Both the position numbers and the translations under genes were made by a program. Shown one piece after another: positions 48,896 through 58,313 of a stretch of 64,000 nucleotides of DNA. The notes beneath the pieces were generated by a model, which did no database searches, was not told the origin of the DNA, and saw only the letters and a program-made list of their open reading frames with translations. The stretch comes from Nonomuraea typhae (GTDB lineage Bacteria > Actinomycetota > Actinomycetes > Streptosporangiales > Streptosporangiaceae), in NCBI RefSeq assembly GCF_009760925.1, contig NZ_VRLV01000005.1, forward strand, positions 124,001 to 188,000, in the 5' to 3' direction. The first letter of the stretch is position 1; every line of letters starts with the position of its first letter.

Positions 48896-49552
48896 ATGGC
48901 CGCAGTCAAGAGGTTCTTCCCGCACATCGCCTTCCTGGCGATCGCGTTCTCCGTGGCAGCCGTGGTGGTGGGGCAACTGGTGCCCGACCCGTACCTGGAC
49001 CCGGTGAACGTGACCGTCAGCGAGTACGCCGTGGCCGACCGCGGGGGCGTCACGGAAGCGGGGATGGCCGTCCTGGGACTGGGGTCGTTCGTGTTGCTGG
49101 TGGCGCTCCGGGCGGCGGGGGCGCCCATCCGGGGGCTGCCGCAGTGGTTGCTGGGCATCTGGTCGGGGGCGCTGGTCGTGGCGGCGGCCGTCCCGACCAC
49201 GCCGATCGGGGTGGACCTCACGACGACCGGGCAGATTCATCGCCTGGTGTCGATCGCCGCGTTCGTGAGCCTGCCCGCGGCGGCGGCGTTGCTCGTGCCG
49301 AGGTTCGCGGCCGACGCGCGCTGGAAGCCGATCGCGCGGATCACCGAGTGGCTGGCGCTCGCCGGCGGCCTGGGGCTCCTGGCGATCACGTACGTGGCGC
49401 TGCCCGGCGACCGGGTGATGATCGGGCTCGTGGAGCGGGCGCTGCTGGGCGCGGAGGTGGCCGTACTCGCTGTTGTGGCCGCGTGGCTAGTCAGGCTGAG
49501 CTGGGGAAAGAATGTCCGCATCCTGACATATCACAAATTTCTCACGAATTGA
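48896..49552 (+). CDS. DUF998 membrane protein
   Basis: The 218-residue protein has about six transmembrane helices and the DUF998 pattern: an early helix followed by DPVNVTVSEYAVADRGGVTE, then a helix pair with VPTTPIGVDLTTTGQIHRLV, where the conserved His lies. The family is uncharacterised. The ATG at 48896 is placed just before the first helix (RFFPHIAFLAIAF). It is monocistronic as far as can be seen; a low-GC stretch with the promoter of the conservon gene follows. Confidence 0.8.
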   Translation: MAAVKRFFPHIAFLAIAFSVAAVVVGQLVPDPYLDPVNVTVSEYAVADRGGVTEAGMAVLGLGSFVLLVALRAAGAPIRGLPQWLLGIWSGALVVAAAVPTTPIGVDLTTTGQIHRLVSIAAFVSLPAAAALLVPRFAADARWKPIARITEWLALAGGLGLLAITYVALPGDRVMIGLVERALLGAEVAVLAVVAAWLVRLSWGKNVRILTYHKFLTN

Positions 49553-49615
49553 TCATAAATAGCTACTACATAGATGCTATCCTCTCCCGCGATCTTCTAT
49601 CCGGGAGCAGGTGTC

Positions 49616-51781
49616 ATGGCATCGGGCAGATCCATCCGATTCAAGATCTCGGCGCTGCTCGTGATCCCACTGGGCTCCCTCATCGCGCTCTGGGGCTTCG
49701 CCGCGGGCACGACCTCGGGTGACGCCCTCAACCTCTTCAGGATCGACAACCTGTGGCGGGGCGCCATCGACCACGCCGACGTCCTCGTCGGCGCCCTGCA
49801 GCAGGAACGGCTGGCCGCCGCCGAGAAGCTGGCCGGCGGCTCCGCCGACATCGCGGGCACGCGCAGCAAGACGGACAAGGCCCGCAAGACCTTTCTCGAG
49901 CAGACCGCCTCCGAGGACACCGCCGAGGCGTTGACCCCCGAGATGGCCGCGCAGCTCAAGGAGACCGTCTCCGTCGTCGAGAACCTCCGTGAGACCCGGC
50001 GCAGGGTGGACTCGGGCGGCCTGACCCCGGCCACGCTCATCACCTCGTACGGGGAAATCTCCGACTCGGTGCACCAGTTCTATGCGACCGTCGCGACCAG
50101 CACCGACCTCCAGCTCTACCGGCAGGCTCGCGGCCTGATCGCCGCCGACCAGCTCCGCGAGCTGCTCCACCGCGAGCACGCCCTCATCGTCGCGGCCGCC
50201 GGCCGCCCCGCGGAGGCCGACCGCCAGCTCCTGGCCCGCCTCGACGGCGCCAGGATCTACGAGTACCCACGGGCCATGGGCGACCTCGACGCCGAGCTGC
50301 GGGCGCCGTTCGAGAAGATCGACACCACGACCCTGGACCGCACGATCGCCGGCTACCTGAACGGCGGCACCACGGACGTCGAGCTCTGGCGCGGCATCGC
50401 CGAGCCCGTCCTCAAGGGCTACGACCAGGGCGTCTGGCAGAACGGCGACGCCCTGCTGGCCCGCATGGAGCCCGCGGGCATGGCCGTCGTGGTGCGCGCC
50501 GTCAGCGCGGGCGTGCTCGGCCTGATCGCCGTCCTCGTCTCGGTGGTCGTCTCGATCAGGGTCGGCCGCCGCATCGCCCGCGAACTTGCCACGCTCCGCC
50601 ACGGCGCGCTGGAGCTGGCCGAGCTGCGGCTGCCCGAGCTGATCTCCCGCCTGCGCAGCTCCCGCCTGCGCAAGGGCGAGCACGTGGACATCCTGGCCGC
50701 GGTGCCGCCCATCGTGGTCCCGCCGGGCTCCAGCAGCGAGGTGACCGACCTCGCCGCCGCCTTCGACAGTGTGCAGAGCACCGCCGTGGACGCCGCCGTC
50801 GAGCAGGCCAGGCTGCGCCAGGGCATCGCCGAGGCGCTGCGCAACCTGGCCCGGCGCAGCCAGACGCTGGTCCAGCGCCAGCTCAAGCTGCTGGATGAGA
50901 TGCAGAGCCAGACCGAGGACCCCGAGGCGCTGGAGCGCCTGTTCCGCCTCGACCACCTGACCACCCGCATGCGCCGCCACGCCGAGGGCCTCGTGCTCCT
51001 CTCCGGCGGTACGGCGGGCCGCAGATGGCGCTCGACGATCCCGATCGAGGACGTCCTCAGCGGAGCGGCGGCGCAGGTGGAGGAGTACACCAGGGTCCGG
51101 GTCTACCCGATGCCGGAGTGCGGGGTCTCCGGCGCCGCGGTGGCCGACCTCATGCACCTGTTCGCCGAGCTGATGGAGAACGGCGCCGCCTTCTCCTCGC
51201 CGGGCAACGAGGTGTCGGTCAGGGGCGAGCTGGTCGGCCGGGGCTTCGCCGTCGAGATCGAGGACCGGGGTCTCGGCATGACGGACGAGGCCAGGGCGGC
51301 GGTGAACGAGCGGCTGACCCGGCCCCAGGAGTTCGACCCGTCGCAGACGGAGCGGCTGGGCTTCGCGGTCGTGGGCATGCTGGCCGCGCGGCACGGCGTG
51401 GCGGTGACGCTCAAGCCCTCGCCTTACGGGGGCACGACGGTGATCGTGCTCCTGCCCACGGCGCTGATCGAGCCGCTGCCCATGGTGGTGGCCGACGCGC
51501 CGCCGGAGCTGGAGTCGGTCTCGGTCTCGGTGTCGGTGGTGAAGACGACCGATACCGGGCTGCCCCGCCGTACCAGGACGGTGAAGCGGGAGCCGGAGCC
51601 GGCGAAGCAACCGGAACTGCCCCGCCGGGTAAGGCAGGCAAACGTTCCACAACGGGTAAACCACGATCAACAGCCGGAGGAACGCTCACCCGAGGAGACG
51701 AGGGCGCTGCTCTCCTCACTGCAGTCGGGCTGGCAGCGCGGACGTGAAGACAGCGAGAAGGATGGGGGATCTGAATCGTGA
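49616..51781 (+). CDS. cvnA: CvnA-type histidine-kinase-like sensor protein
   Basis: The 721-residue protein starts with RSIRFKISALLVIPLGSL (membrane helix), an outside nitrate/nitrite-sensor-like helical domain (about 45-300), a second helix near residue 310, a linker and an HATPase domain from about 470 (LFAELMENGAAFSSPG N-box; EDRGLGMTDEAR G1-box; YGGTTVIVLLP). The usual phospho-accepting His region is replaced by HLTTRMRRHAEG, as in conservon sensors. The C-terminus is disordered and repeats RTR.TV/LPRRVRQA motifs. GGGAG precedes ATG 49616. It overlaps only a DUF742 gene; the roadblock and GTPase genes that complete a conservon are missing here. Confidence 0.85.
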   Translation: MASGRSIRFKISALLVIPLGSLIALWGFAAGTTSGDALNLFRIDNLWRGAIDHADVLVGALQQERLAAAEKLAGGSADIAGTRSKTDKARKTFLEQTASEDTAEALTPEMAAQLKETVSVVENLRETRRRVDSGGLTPATLITSYGEISDSVHQFYATVATSTDLQLYRQARGLIAADQLRELLHREHALIVAAAGRPAEADRQLLARLDGARIYEYPRAMGDLDAELRAPFEKIDTTTLDRTIAGYLNGGTTDVELWRGIAEPVLKGYDQGVWQNGDALLARMEPAGMAVVVRAVSAGVLGLIAVLVSVVVSIRVGRRIARELATLRHGALELAELRLPELISRLRSSRLRKGEHVDILAAVPPIVVPPGSSSEVTDLAAAFDSVQSTAVDAAVEQARLRQGIAEALRNLARRSQTLVQRQLKLLDEMQSQTEDPEALERLFRLDHLTTRMRRHAEGLVLLSGGTAGRRWRSTIPIEDVLSGAAAQVEEYTRVRVYPMPECGVSGAAVADLMHLFAELMENGAAFSSPGNEVSVRGELVGRGFAVEIEDRGLGMTDEARAAVNERLTRPQEFDPSQTERLGFAVVGMLAARHGVAVTLKPSPYGGTTVIVLLPTALIEPLPMVVADAPPELESVSVSVSVVKTTDTGLPRRTRTVKREPEPAKQPELPRRVRQANVPQRVNHDQQPEERSPEETRALLSSLQSGWQRGREDSEKDGGSES

Positions 51782-52155
51782 GTCGCGAGCACGAGTGGGT
51801 GGACGAGGACGCGGGGCCGGTGGTGCGACCGTATGCGGTGGCGCGTGGCCGCACGCGCTCCTCTTCGGCGGCTCTCGACCTGCTGGCGACGGTGGCGGGG
51901 ACCGGGCTGCCCGTGCCCGCGCAGGCGGAGCTGAGCGCGCAGCACCGCAGGATCCTCGGCCAGGTCGCGCGGGGGCGCGGCACGCCGGTGGCCGAGGTGG
52001 CGTCGGACCTCAACCTGCCGGTGGGCGTGGTCAGGGTGCTGCTGGGCGATCTTCTCGACTACGGCCTGATCCAGGTGCGCCAGCCGCCGAGCCGGGCGAA
52101 CACGCCGACGGAGAACCTGCTCAGAGAGGTCATCAACGGGCTCAGAGCCTTGTAG
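51778..52155 (+). CDS. cvnC: DUF742 (CvnC-type) protein
   Basis: The 125-residue protein has the DUF742 pattern: WVDEDAGPVVRPYAVARGRT at the start, HRRILGQVARGRGTPVAEVA, a winged-helix-like DLNLPVGVVRVLLGDLLDYG and the C-terminal ENLLREVINGLRAL. In conservons it links the sensor to the GTPase. GTG at 51778 overlaps the sensor stop (GTGA). No GTPase or roadblock gene follows; the DUF4331 gene begins 54 bp later. It may work with the second conservon on the opposite strand. Confidence 0.85.
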   Translation: MSREHEWVDEDAGPVVRPYAVARGRTRSSSAALDLLATVAGTGLPVPAQAELSAQHRRILGQVARGRGTPVAEVASDLNLPVGVVRVLLGDLLDYGLIQVRQPPSRANTPTENLLREVINGLRAL

Positions 52156-52209
52156 AAAAACTGCCCTGAGCTGGGGTAACGGCGGTGGCGGCCGGGGGAT
52201 GAGCCGACC

Positions 52210-53178
52210 ATGTCACATCATCTGAGCGGCCCCAACCTGCGGCCGCCGGCCGAGGACGCCCGCCTGGACCTCACCGACCTGTTCGCCTTCCAGTCGCCGG
52301 ATCGCCAGGGACACACCGTGTTGATCATGGATGTGAACTCCTACGGGTTCGATCCCTCGGCCGGGCCGCATCCGTATCCGGGGGCGGTCTACCGGCTCAG
52401 TGTCGACACCGACGGCGACGTCCGCGCGGACGTGGCCTTCAGCTTCGTCTTCTCCGAGCCCGACGCCGGGGGCGGGCAGACCGTCACCGTCTACCACGCC
52501 ATCGGCGAGCGGGCCGACGAGCACCACGCCGGAGGCGAGGTGCTGCTCCGGGACGTGCCGGTGAGCTTCGGCGCCGAGCCCAACATCGTCCGGGAGGGCT
52601 GGCTCACGCTCGCGGTCGGCCTGCGCAGCGACCCGTTCTTCGCCGACCTCGAGGGCATCGGCAACAACTTCACCTGGACCGGCAACGACACGATGGCGCG
52701 GAACAACGTCATCAGCATCGCGCTGGAGATGCCCGACTGGATCCTCGGCGAATCGCCCCAGATCGGCCTGTGGGGCCGCGTGGTGGTCGAACGGGACGGT
52801 CAGTGGGTCTCGGTGGACCGGGGCGCCCATCCGTCGCTCACGGCCTATTTCAACCCCGAGGACGCCAAAGACGCGTACAACGCCGGGGAACCCATCGACG
52901 ATGTCGTGAAATATCGGGACGCGTGGGTGAAGGTGCTGGAGCACACCGGCGGCTACACCCCGGAAGAGGCCGCCAAGGCCCTGGAGACCGTCCTACCCGA
53001 CGTGCTGCGCTTCGACCGCTCCAAGCCCGCCGGGTACCCCAACGGCAGGCGGCTGGACGACGACATCACCGACCTCCGCCTGCAGTTCATCAGCAACGGC
53101 AAAATCCAGGGCGACGGGATCGGGCCGCACACCGACCTGCTGCCCGGCTTCCCGTACACCGGACCGCCGCACGCCTAA
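52210..53178 (+). CDS. DUF4331-family protein
   Basis: The 322-residue protein begins MSHHLSGPNLRPPAEDARLD followed by LTDLFAFQSPD, the DUF4331 opening (usually SSHREAP...D.TDxYAF), and continues with FNPEDAKDAYNAGEPIDD and VLPDVLRFDRSKP typical of the family. Many members are exported; this one has no signal peptide. Function is unknown. It lies between the two conservons, separated by 54 bp from the first, and its stop overlaps the GTPase gene stop of the second by 4 bp. Confidence 0.82.
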   Translation: MSHHLSGPNLRPPAEDARLDLTDLFAFQSPDRQGHTVLIMDVNSYGFDPSAGPHPYPGAVYRLSVDTDGDVRADVAFSFVFSEPDAGGGQTVTVYHAIGERADEHHAGGEVLLRDVPVSFGAEPNIVREGWLTLAVGLRSDPFFADLEGIGNNFTWTGNDTMARNNVISIALEMPDWILGESPQIGLWGRVVVERDGQWVSVDRGAHPSLTAYFNPEDAKDAYNAGEPIDDVVKYRDAWVKVLEHTGGYTPEEAAKALETVLPDVLRFDRSKPAGYPNGRRLDDDITDLRLQFISNGKIQGDGIGPHTDLLPGFPYTGPPHA

Positions 53179-53747
53179 CCCGCGGCGGTCAGCGTGCGCA
53201 GCGAGTGCTCCACCAGGGAGACCATGACCTCCTTGGCAGAGGCCCGACGCCGCACGTCGCAGAGCATCACCGGCACGTCCTCGTCCAGGTCCAGCGCGAC
53301 GCGCACGTCCTCGACGCTGTGCCTGGAGGCGCCGTCGAAGCAGTTGACGGCGACGACGAAGGGCGTGCCGCGCTGCTCGAAGTAGTCCACCGAAGGGAAG
53401 CAGTCGGTCAGCCTGCGGGTGTCGGCGATCACCACCGCGCCCAGGGCCCCGTGGGACAGCTCATCCCACATGAACCAGAACCGCTCCTGTCCGGGCGTGC
53501 CGAACAGGTAGACGACCAGGCCCTCCCGGATCGTGATGCGGCCGAAGTCCATGGCCACGGTCGTGGTCGTCTTGCCCTCGACCCCGTCGAGGTCGTCCAC
53601 GCCGATGCTGATGTCCGACAGCACCTCCTCGGTCCGCAGCGGCCTGATCTCGCTGATCGAACCGACCAGGGTGGTCTTGCCGACGCCGAAACCGCCCGCG
53701 ATGAGAATCTTCAGCGCTACCGGGTCGTCAGAGAGCGCGGAGTCCAT
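53175..53747 (-). CDS. cvnD: CvnD-type small GTPase
   Basis: The 190-residue protein has G1 AGGFGVGKTT, a switch region with TTTTVAMDFGRI, G3 LFGTPGQERF and NCFD in place of the G4 NKxD, the usual set for conservon GTPases (MglA-like). It is the last gene of the minus-strand conservon, after DUF742 with a 20-bp overlap. In Streptomyces such modules influence development and antibiotic production. The active GDP/GTP cycle probably depends on the roadblock protein and sensor encoded in the same operon. Confidence 0.9.
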   Translation of the reverse strand: MDSALSDDPVALKILIAGGFGVGKTTLVGSISEIRPLRTEEVLSDISIGVDDLDGVEGKTTTTVAMDFGRITIREGLVVYLFGTPGQERFWFMWDELSHGALGAVVIADTRRLTDCFPSVDYFEQRGTPFVVAVNCFDGASRHSVEDVRVALDLDEDVPVMLCDVRRRASAKEVMVSLVEHSLRTLTAAG

Positions 53748-54084
53748 TGATCACTTCCTTGAGAAGTCGCTCGTTAGGCCGCGGTCCTGCCGCGTTGGGA
53801 GCGGTCACCGAGATGAGTCCGTGGTCGCGCAGGTCGCCCAGGAGCACGCGGACGACGCCGACCGGCAGGTCGAGCTCGACGGCCACGTCGGCGACCGAGA
53901 TCGGCGTGCGCGCCGCCCGCAGGATCGCGAGCTGCTCCGGGCCGAGACCGCCCGGCGGGTCGCCGATCGCGGTCACGGAGGCGATGAGGTCGAGCGTCTC
54001 ACCGGAGGCGGATCGTGTCCTGCCCCCGGTCAGCGCATAAGGACGGACCAGCGGCCCGGCCTCGTCGTCCATCCACATCGTCAT
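53728..54084 (-). CDS. cvnC: DUF742 (CvnC-type) protein
   Basis: The 118-residue protein has MDDEAGPLVRPYALTGGRTR at the start, LDLPVGVVRVLLGDLRDHG in the middle and NERLLKEVINGLRAL at the end, clearly homologous to the DUF742 protein at 51778. ATG at 54084 overlaps the roadblock stop (ATGA); its own 3' end overlaps the GTPase start by 20 bp. It forms the third part of a complete conservon. Confidence 0.9.
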   Translation of the reverse strand: MTMWMDDEAGPLVRPYALTGGRTRSASGETLDLIASVTAIGDPPGGLGPEQLAILRAARTPISVADVAVELDLPVGVVRVLLGDLRDHGLISVTAPNAAGPRPNERLLKEVINGLRAL

Positions 54085-54488
54085 GACAGGCCCGATCGGG
54101 GGTTGGTCGTGATGTGCTGCCCGACCCGCTTGACCAGCATCGCCATCTCGTAGGCGATGTGGCCGACGTCCACGTTCGCCTCGGCCATGACGGCCAGGCA
54201 GGTGCCCTGCCCGGCGGCGGTGACGAACAAGAACGCCGACTCCATCTCCACGATGGTCTGGCGCACGTCGCCACACTCGAAATGCCGGCCGGTGCCGCGC
54301 GCCAAGCTGTGGAAACCCGAGGCCACGGCGGCAAGATGCTCGGCGTCCTCGCGGGTCAACCCCTTGGAATGGCCGACCGCCAGGCCGTCGGTGGACAGGA
54401 TCACGGCCTGCCGTACCGCGGCGACCCGGCTGGTCAGGTCGTCAAGGAGCCAGTTGAGTTCCCCGGTGTTCGTCATTGGCGTGCTCAT
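54081..54488 (-). CDS. cvnB: Roadblock/LC7-domain (CvnB-type) protein
   Basis: The 135-residue protein has the roadblock fold: LNWLLDDLTSRVAAVRQAVI, LSTDGLAVGHSKGLTREDAE, the following SGFHSLARG and FLFVTAAGQGTCLAVMAEAN. Roadblock proteins act as GTPase-activating or adaptor subunits of MglA-like GTPases. It overlaps the sensor stop by 4 bp and the DUF742 start by 4 bp, so the operon is translationally coupled throughout. Confidence 0.9.
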   Translation of the reverse strand: MSTPMTNTGELNWLLDDLTSRVAAVRQAVILSTDGLAVGHSKGLTREDAEHLAAVASGFHSLARGTGRHFECGDVRQTIVEMESAFLFVTAAGQGTCLAVMAEANVDVGHIAYEMAMLVKRVGQHITTNPRSGLS

Positions 54489-56623
54489 GTGTCGTCCCCC
54501 TCGTGGTCGGCTTCTTCTCGGGCGCGCTGGGTTCCCCTTTGGAACGCGGAGAACAGGTCGCGTACCTCGTCGGGAGAGCGTTCGGGCTTAGGTGGTGGTT
54601 CGGGCGGCCGGCTGAGCTGGGCGGGCAGGTTGGCCTGCCGTACCCGCCGCGGCAGGCCGTTGTGGAGCTGCCCTACGACGGCGAGCGGCTTCTTCTTGCT
54701 GGTACGGCTGGGCAGCTCGGCGGGGAAACCCTCAGGGGCGGCGGGCAACGCCTCCTGCTCGGTGACGAGCCGCCGGGGGACGAGCACGATCGCGGTGGTG
54801 CCGCCGAACGGCGAGGCGCGCAAGGTGACCTGCAGCCCGTGGCGCTCGGCCAGCTTGGCCACGACGAACAGGCCGAGCCGGTCGCTGTCGGCCAGGTCGA
54901 ACTCGGGCGGGTCGGCCAGGCGGGCGTTGATCGCCGCGTACTCCTCCGGCGTGAGGCCGAGCCCGCGGTCCTCGACCTCGATGACGTAGCCGTTGCTGAC
55001 CAGGTCGCCGCGGACCTGCACGGCGGTCTCGGGCGAGGAGTAGATGGCGGCGTTCTCGATCAGCTCGGCGATCAGGTGGGTGAAGTCGGCGGCGGCGGCG
55101 CCGTCGAGCGCGGCGGGCGGCACGGCGTCGACGTTGATCCGGGAGTAGTCCTCGACCTCGGCGACGGCGGCGCGCACGATGTCGAGCACGGGCACGGGCT
55201 TGCGCCAGGCGCGGCCCGGCGCGGCGCCGGACAGGATGATCAGGCCCTCGGCGTGCCGGCGCATGCGGGTGGTCAGGTGGTCGAGGCGGAAGAGCTCGTC
55301 CAGCCGGTCGGGGTCGTGGGTGCGCCGCTGCATGGCGTCCAGCAGCGTGAGCTGGCGGTGGAGCAGGCCCTGCTTGCGCCGGGCGAGGTTGAGGAAGACC
55401 TGGCCGACGCCCTGGCGGAGGGACGCCTGGCCGACGGCGGCCTCGACGGCGGTGCGCTGGACGGAGCCGAACGCGCCGGCCACGTCGGTGATCTCGGCCG
55501 AGCCGGTGATCCTGAGCGGCTTGGCCTCCTTCCGCACGTCGACCTCGGCGCTCTCGCGCAACTGCCCGACCAGGCGCGGCAGCCGTACCTCTGCCAGGTC
55601 GAGCGCGGCGGTGCGCAGACCGGCGAGCTCGGCGGCGAGGCGGCGGCCGAAGCGCACGGAGATGAGGATGGAGGCGATGACCGCGATCAGGCCGACGCCG
55701 CCGGCCAGCGCGATGCGCACGATGATCGAGGTGGCCCCGGCGGCGGCGCGGTCGGCGATGACCCCGGTGGAGGTGACGCCGATCTTGTCCAGGCGGTCGG
55801 CGAGCGCGGTGACGGAGGCGTTCCAGGCGCCGGCGTCGGCGGGCGGCCTGCCGGTCTTGACGATGTTCAGCTCGGCCGCGCTGAAGCTGAGGAAGGGCTC
55901 GGTGCCGAAGACCTGCTCGTACGGCTGCCGCAGCTCGACGTCGAGCCCGGCCAGGCCGCGGGCGTGCAGGAACTTGCGGGAGGCGACGTACTCGGTCACG
56001 GCGGTGACCTCGGCCTCGCTGAGGCGCCCGTTGATCAGGGCGGCGCCGACGAGGGCCTGCTCCCTGGCGATGAGCTCGCGGGCGTTGCCCATGGCCTGCA
56101 GGGAGGAGGCTTCCTGGAAGAGCGCGAGGTCGGGGACGGTGACGAGGTGGTCGTAGAGGCGGAACAGCGCGTCGAGCACCCGGTTGTAGGCGTTCATGCC
56201 GGCCAGCCGGGAGCTGTTGCCGGTGTCGAGGTCGTTGCGGATGGACGACAGGCGGGCCAGTTCGGCGGTGAGCGTGTCGAGGGTGGGGCGCATGTCGTCG
56301 GTGATGGCGTCACCGGCGCTGGCGGCGGCCCTGCCGAACTCGCCGACGGCCTTGTCGGTCCTGGCGCGCTGCTCGCCCAGATCCTCGGTGAGCTTGCGCG
56401 TGGTGGCCGCGGCGACGGAGCGGGTGCGCTCGGCCTGAAGTTGGAGGCCCAGGTCCGTGGAGGTCACGCCGATGGTCTGGTACAGGGTGTTGGCCCGCAG
56501 GAGAGACTGGCCGTCGCCGACGGTGAGGTTGAGGACGAATCCCCACAGCGCGCTCAGGGACAGCAGGGGGAGCAGCAACAATAAGAAGATCTTGAACCGA
56601 ATTGACCGGTGTCGCGAGCCCAT
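54485..56623 (-). CDS. cvnA: CvnA-type histidine-kinase-like sensor protein
   Basis: The 712-residue protein has an N-terminal helix (FKIFLLLLLPLLSLSALWGF), an outside helical sensor domain, a second helix near residue 300 and an HATPase domain (LIAELIENAAIYSSPE; VEDRGLGLTPEEYAAINARL) followed by a disordered proline-rich tail. It is homologous to the protein at 49616 over the full length. ATG at 56623 is used; the upstream region 56624-56734 holds the likely promoter of this operon and of the divergent SDR, with the inverted pair ACA/TGT-rich sequence near 56655-56670. It heads a complete A-B-C-D conservon. Confidence 0.88.
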   Translation of the reverse strand: MGSRHRSIRFKIFLLLLLPLLSLSALWGFVLNLTVGDGQSLLRANTLYQTIGVTSTDLGLQLQAERTRSVAAATTRKLTEDLGEQRARTDKAVGEFGRAAASAGDAITDDMRPTLDTLTAELARLSSIRNDLDTGNSSRLAGMNAYNRVLDALFRLYDHLVTVPDLALFQEASSLQAMGNARELIAREQALVGAALINGRLSEAEVTAVTEYVASRKFLHARGLAGLDVELRQPYEQVFGTEPFLSFSAAELNIVKTGRPPADAGAWNASVTALADRLDKIGVTSTGVIADRAAAGATSIIVRIALAGGVGLIAVIASILISVRFGRRLAAELAGLRTAALDLAEVRLPRLVGQLRESAEVDVRKEAKPLRITGSAEITDVAGAFGSVQRTAVEAAVGQASLRQGVGQVFLNLARRKQGLLHRQLTLLDAMQRRTHDPDRLDELFRLDHLTTRMRRHAEGLIILSGAAPGRAWRKPVPVLDIVRAAVAEVEDYSRINVDAVPPAALDGAAAADFTHLIAELIENAAIYSSPETAVQVRGDLVSNGYVIEVEDRGLGLTPEEYAAINARLADPPEFDLADSDRLGLFVVAKLAERHGLQVTLRASPFGGTTAIVLVPRRLVTEQEALPAAPEGFPAELPSRTSKKKPLAVVGQLHNGLPRRVRQANLPAQLSRPPEPPPKPERSPDEVRDLFSAFQRGTQRAREEADHEGDDT

Positions 56624-56734
56624 GTTCCAACCTCAGGGTCGAGGTGCATATCCACAGTTTGTGTAAATACACCTCCGGAAGATCGCACAGGAGACTAGCA
56701 CCTATTAAGGTTCCGGCGCAGTGGGAGGAACGTG

Positions 56735-57502
56735 ATGATTACCGTGATAACTGGGGCGAGCGCCGGCATCGGCGCGGCCGCCGCTACGCAACTGTCCCGG
56801 CTCGGCCACACGCTCGTGCTGGTCGGACGGGACGCCGCCCGGCTCGAAGCCGTGGCGAAAGGGCTCAGCGGGCCCGAACCTGACGTTCTGACCTGCGATT
56901 TCGCCTCGCTCGACGCCGTCAGGGAGCTGGCGGCGACCTTACGCGAGCGTTACAACCGCATCGACGTGCTTGTCAACAACGCCGGCGTGATGAGCAGCCG
57001 CCGCCAGGTGACCGGAGACGGTCACGAGCTGATGTTTCAGGTCAACCATCTGTCACCGTTCTTGTTGACCCATTCCCTGACCGACCGGGTTGACAAGGTC
57101 GTCACCACCTCCTCGATGGCCGGCCGTACCGGGCGCCTGGATCCGGCCGACCTCAGTCGTGAGCGGCGCTCATGGAACGGCTGGTTGCAGTACGGCGACA
57201 CCAAGCAGGCCAACATGCTCTTCACCGTCGCCCTGGCCGCCCGCGGCGTGCACGCCACCTGCTTCCATCCGGGCGTGATCAGGACCGGCTTCGCCGGTGA
57301 CACCGGATTGATGCGCTTCTACCTGGCCATTCCGGGGCTGGCCAAGTCGCCCGAGACCGGCGCGCGCACGCTGGTGCGCCTGGCCACCACCCCGGCCGAG
57401 AGCGGGCGCTACTACGTCAAGGCCAGGCCGCGGCGGGCCAACGCCGACCCCGGGCTCGCCGAGCGGCTCTGGGAAGCCAGCCTCAGCGCGCTGAACGGCT
57501 GA
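56735..57502 (+). CDS. Short-chain dehydrogenase/reductase (SDR)
   Basis: The 255-residue protein is a classical SDR: TGASAGIG for the cofactor, VLVNNAGVM, TSSMAGRTG with the catalytic Ser, and YGDTKQANM with Tyr and Lys. It resembles retinol-dehydrogenase-like SDRs with FHPGVIRTGFAG after the active site. ATG at 56735 is preferred over GTG 56732 because GGGAGG is then six bases upstream. Substrate unknown. It is divergent from the conservon and its stop overlaps the PrsW-type gene by 20 bp. Confidence 0.87.
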   Translation: MITVITGASAGIGAAAATQLSRLGHTLVLVGRDAARLEAVAKGLSGPEPDVLTCDFASLDAVRELAATLRERYNRIDVLVNNAGVMSSRRQVTGDGHELMFQVNHLSPFLLTHSLTDRVDKVVTTSSMAGRTGRLDPADLSRERRSWNGWLQYGDTKQANMLFTVALAARGVHATCFHPGVIRTGFAGDTGLMRFYLAIPGLAKSPETGARTLVRLATTPAESGRYYVKARPRRANADPGLAERLWEASLSALNG

Positions 57503-58313
57503 TCGCCCGCAGCCAGAGCAGCGCGGCGGCCGAGATGACGACGAGCCCGCCCCAGTTCAGGGCCGTGAACACGTGCACCTGCGTGTCGGTGACGTCGGGC
57601 ACCTTGCCGATCCGGATGAGCTGGAACTGCCACGGCTGGCCCGTCAGCAGCAACGTGATCGCGATCGCCAGGCCGTTCATCGAGTCCCAGAGCGCGTGGA
57701 GCAGGGAGACGCCCAGGTACGTCAGGATGACCTTGCCGGTCAGGCGCCCGCCGGCCGCGAACAACACGCCGCCGGCGATCGCCGTCCACAGGCCGTGGCC
57801 GACCGGCGCCAGGATGCCGCGCAGGATCTCGGTCTCCACCATCTGCGCCAGCGACAGCCCCTCGCTGGTGAACATGGCGTTGAAGGCGTACCCCGCGCTC
57901 TCGAAGGCGGCGAAGCCGAAGCCGACCGTGGCGCCGAGCACGAGGCCGTCCCTGACGCTGCGGTGCTTCAGGCCGCGGGTCAGCAGCATCAGGGCGCCCA
58001 GCTTGACACCCTCCTCGATGAGGCCGACGCCGACGAACATGACCAGCGACGGCCTGAGGTAGCTCTCCAGGACGGAGGCGCCCAGCACGCCGAGGATGCC
58101 GCCGACGACGAACGCCTTGAACATCAGCTCGACGGTCACCTCCTCGCCGCGGGCGTGGCCGTACGCCCAGACCACGAACGTGACCGGCACCAGGAAGCTG
58201 CCGAGCAGCACCACGGTGGGGACCAGGTTGGAGTTGTCCGTCCACATCGTGACCAGGACGGTGGCCACCCACAGGGCGAGGCCGATGAGGAAGATCTTCA
58301 GCCAGGGTCTCAC
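57483..58313 (-). CDS. PrsW-family intramembrane metalloprotease
   Basis: The 276-residue protein has about eight helices and the PrsW motifs: IEEGVKLGAL (EExxK), FGFAAFESAGYAFN (FExxxY) and two histidine motifs, PVGHGLWTAI and LLHALWD. PrsW cleaves an anti-sigma factor in Bacillus; actinobacterial targets are mostly unknown. GTG at 58313 overlaps the stop of the amine oxidase gene (GTGA), so the two are coupled, and the frame has no earlier start with homology. Whether it processes the exported oxidase or another protein is open. Confidence 0.87.
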   Translation of the reverse strand: MRPWLKIFLIGLALWVATVLVTMWTDNSNLVPTVVLLGSFLVPVTFVVWAYGHARGEEVTVELMFKAFVVGGILGVLGASVLESYLRPSLVMFVGVGLIEEGVKLGALMLLTRGLKHRSVRDGLVLGATVGFGFAAFESAGYAFNAMFTSEGLSLAQMVETEILRGILAPVGHGLWTAIAGGVLFAAGGRLTGKVILTYLGVSLLHALWDSMNGLAIAITLLLTGQPWQFQLIRIGKVPDVTDTQVHVFTALNWGGLVVISAAALLWLRAISRSAR

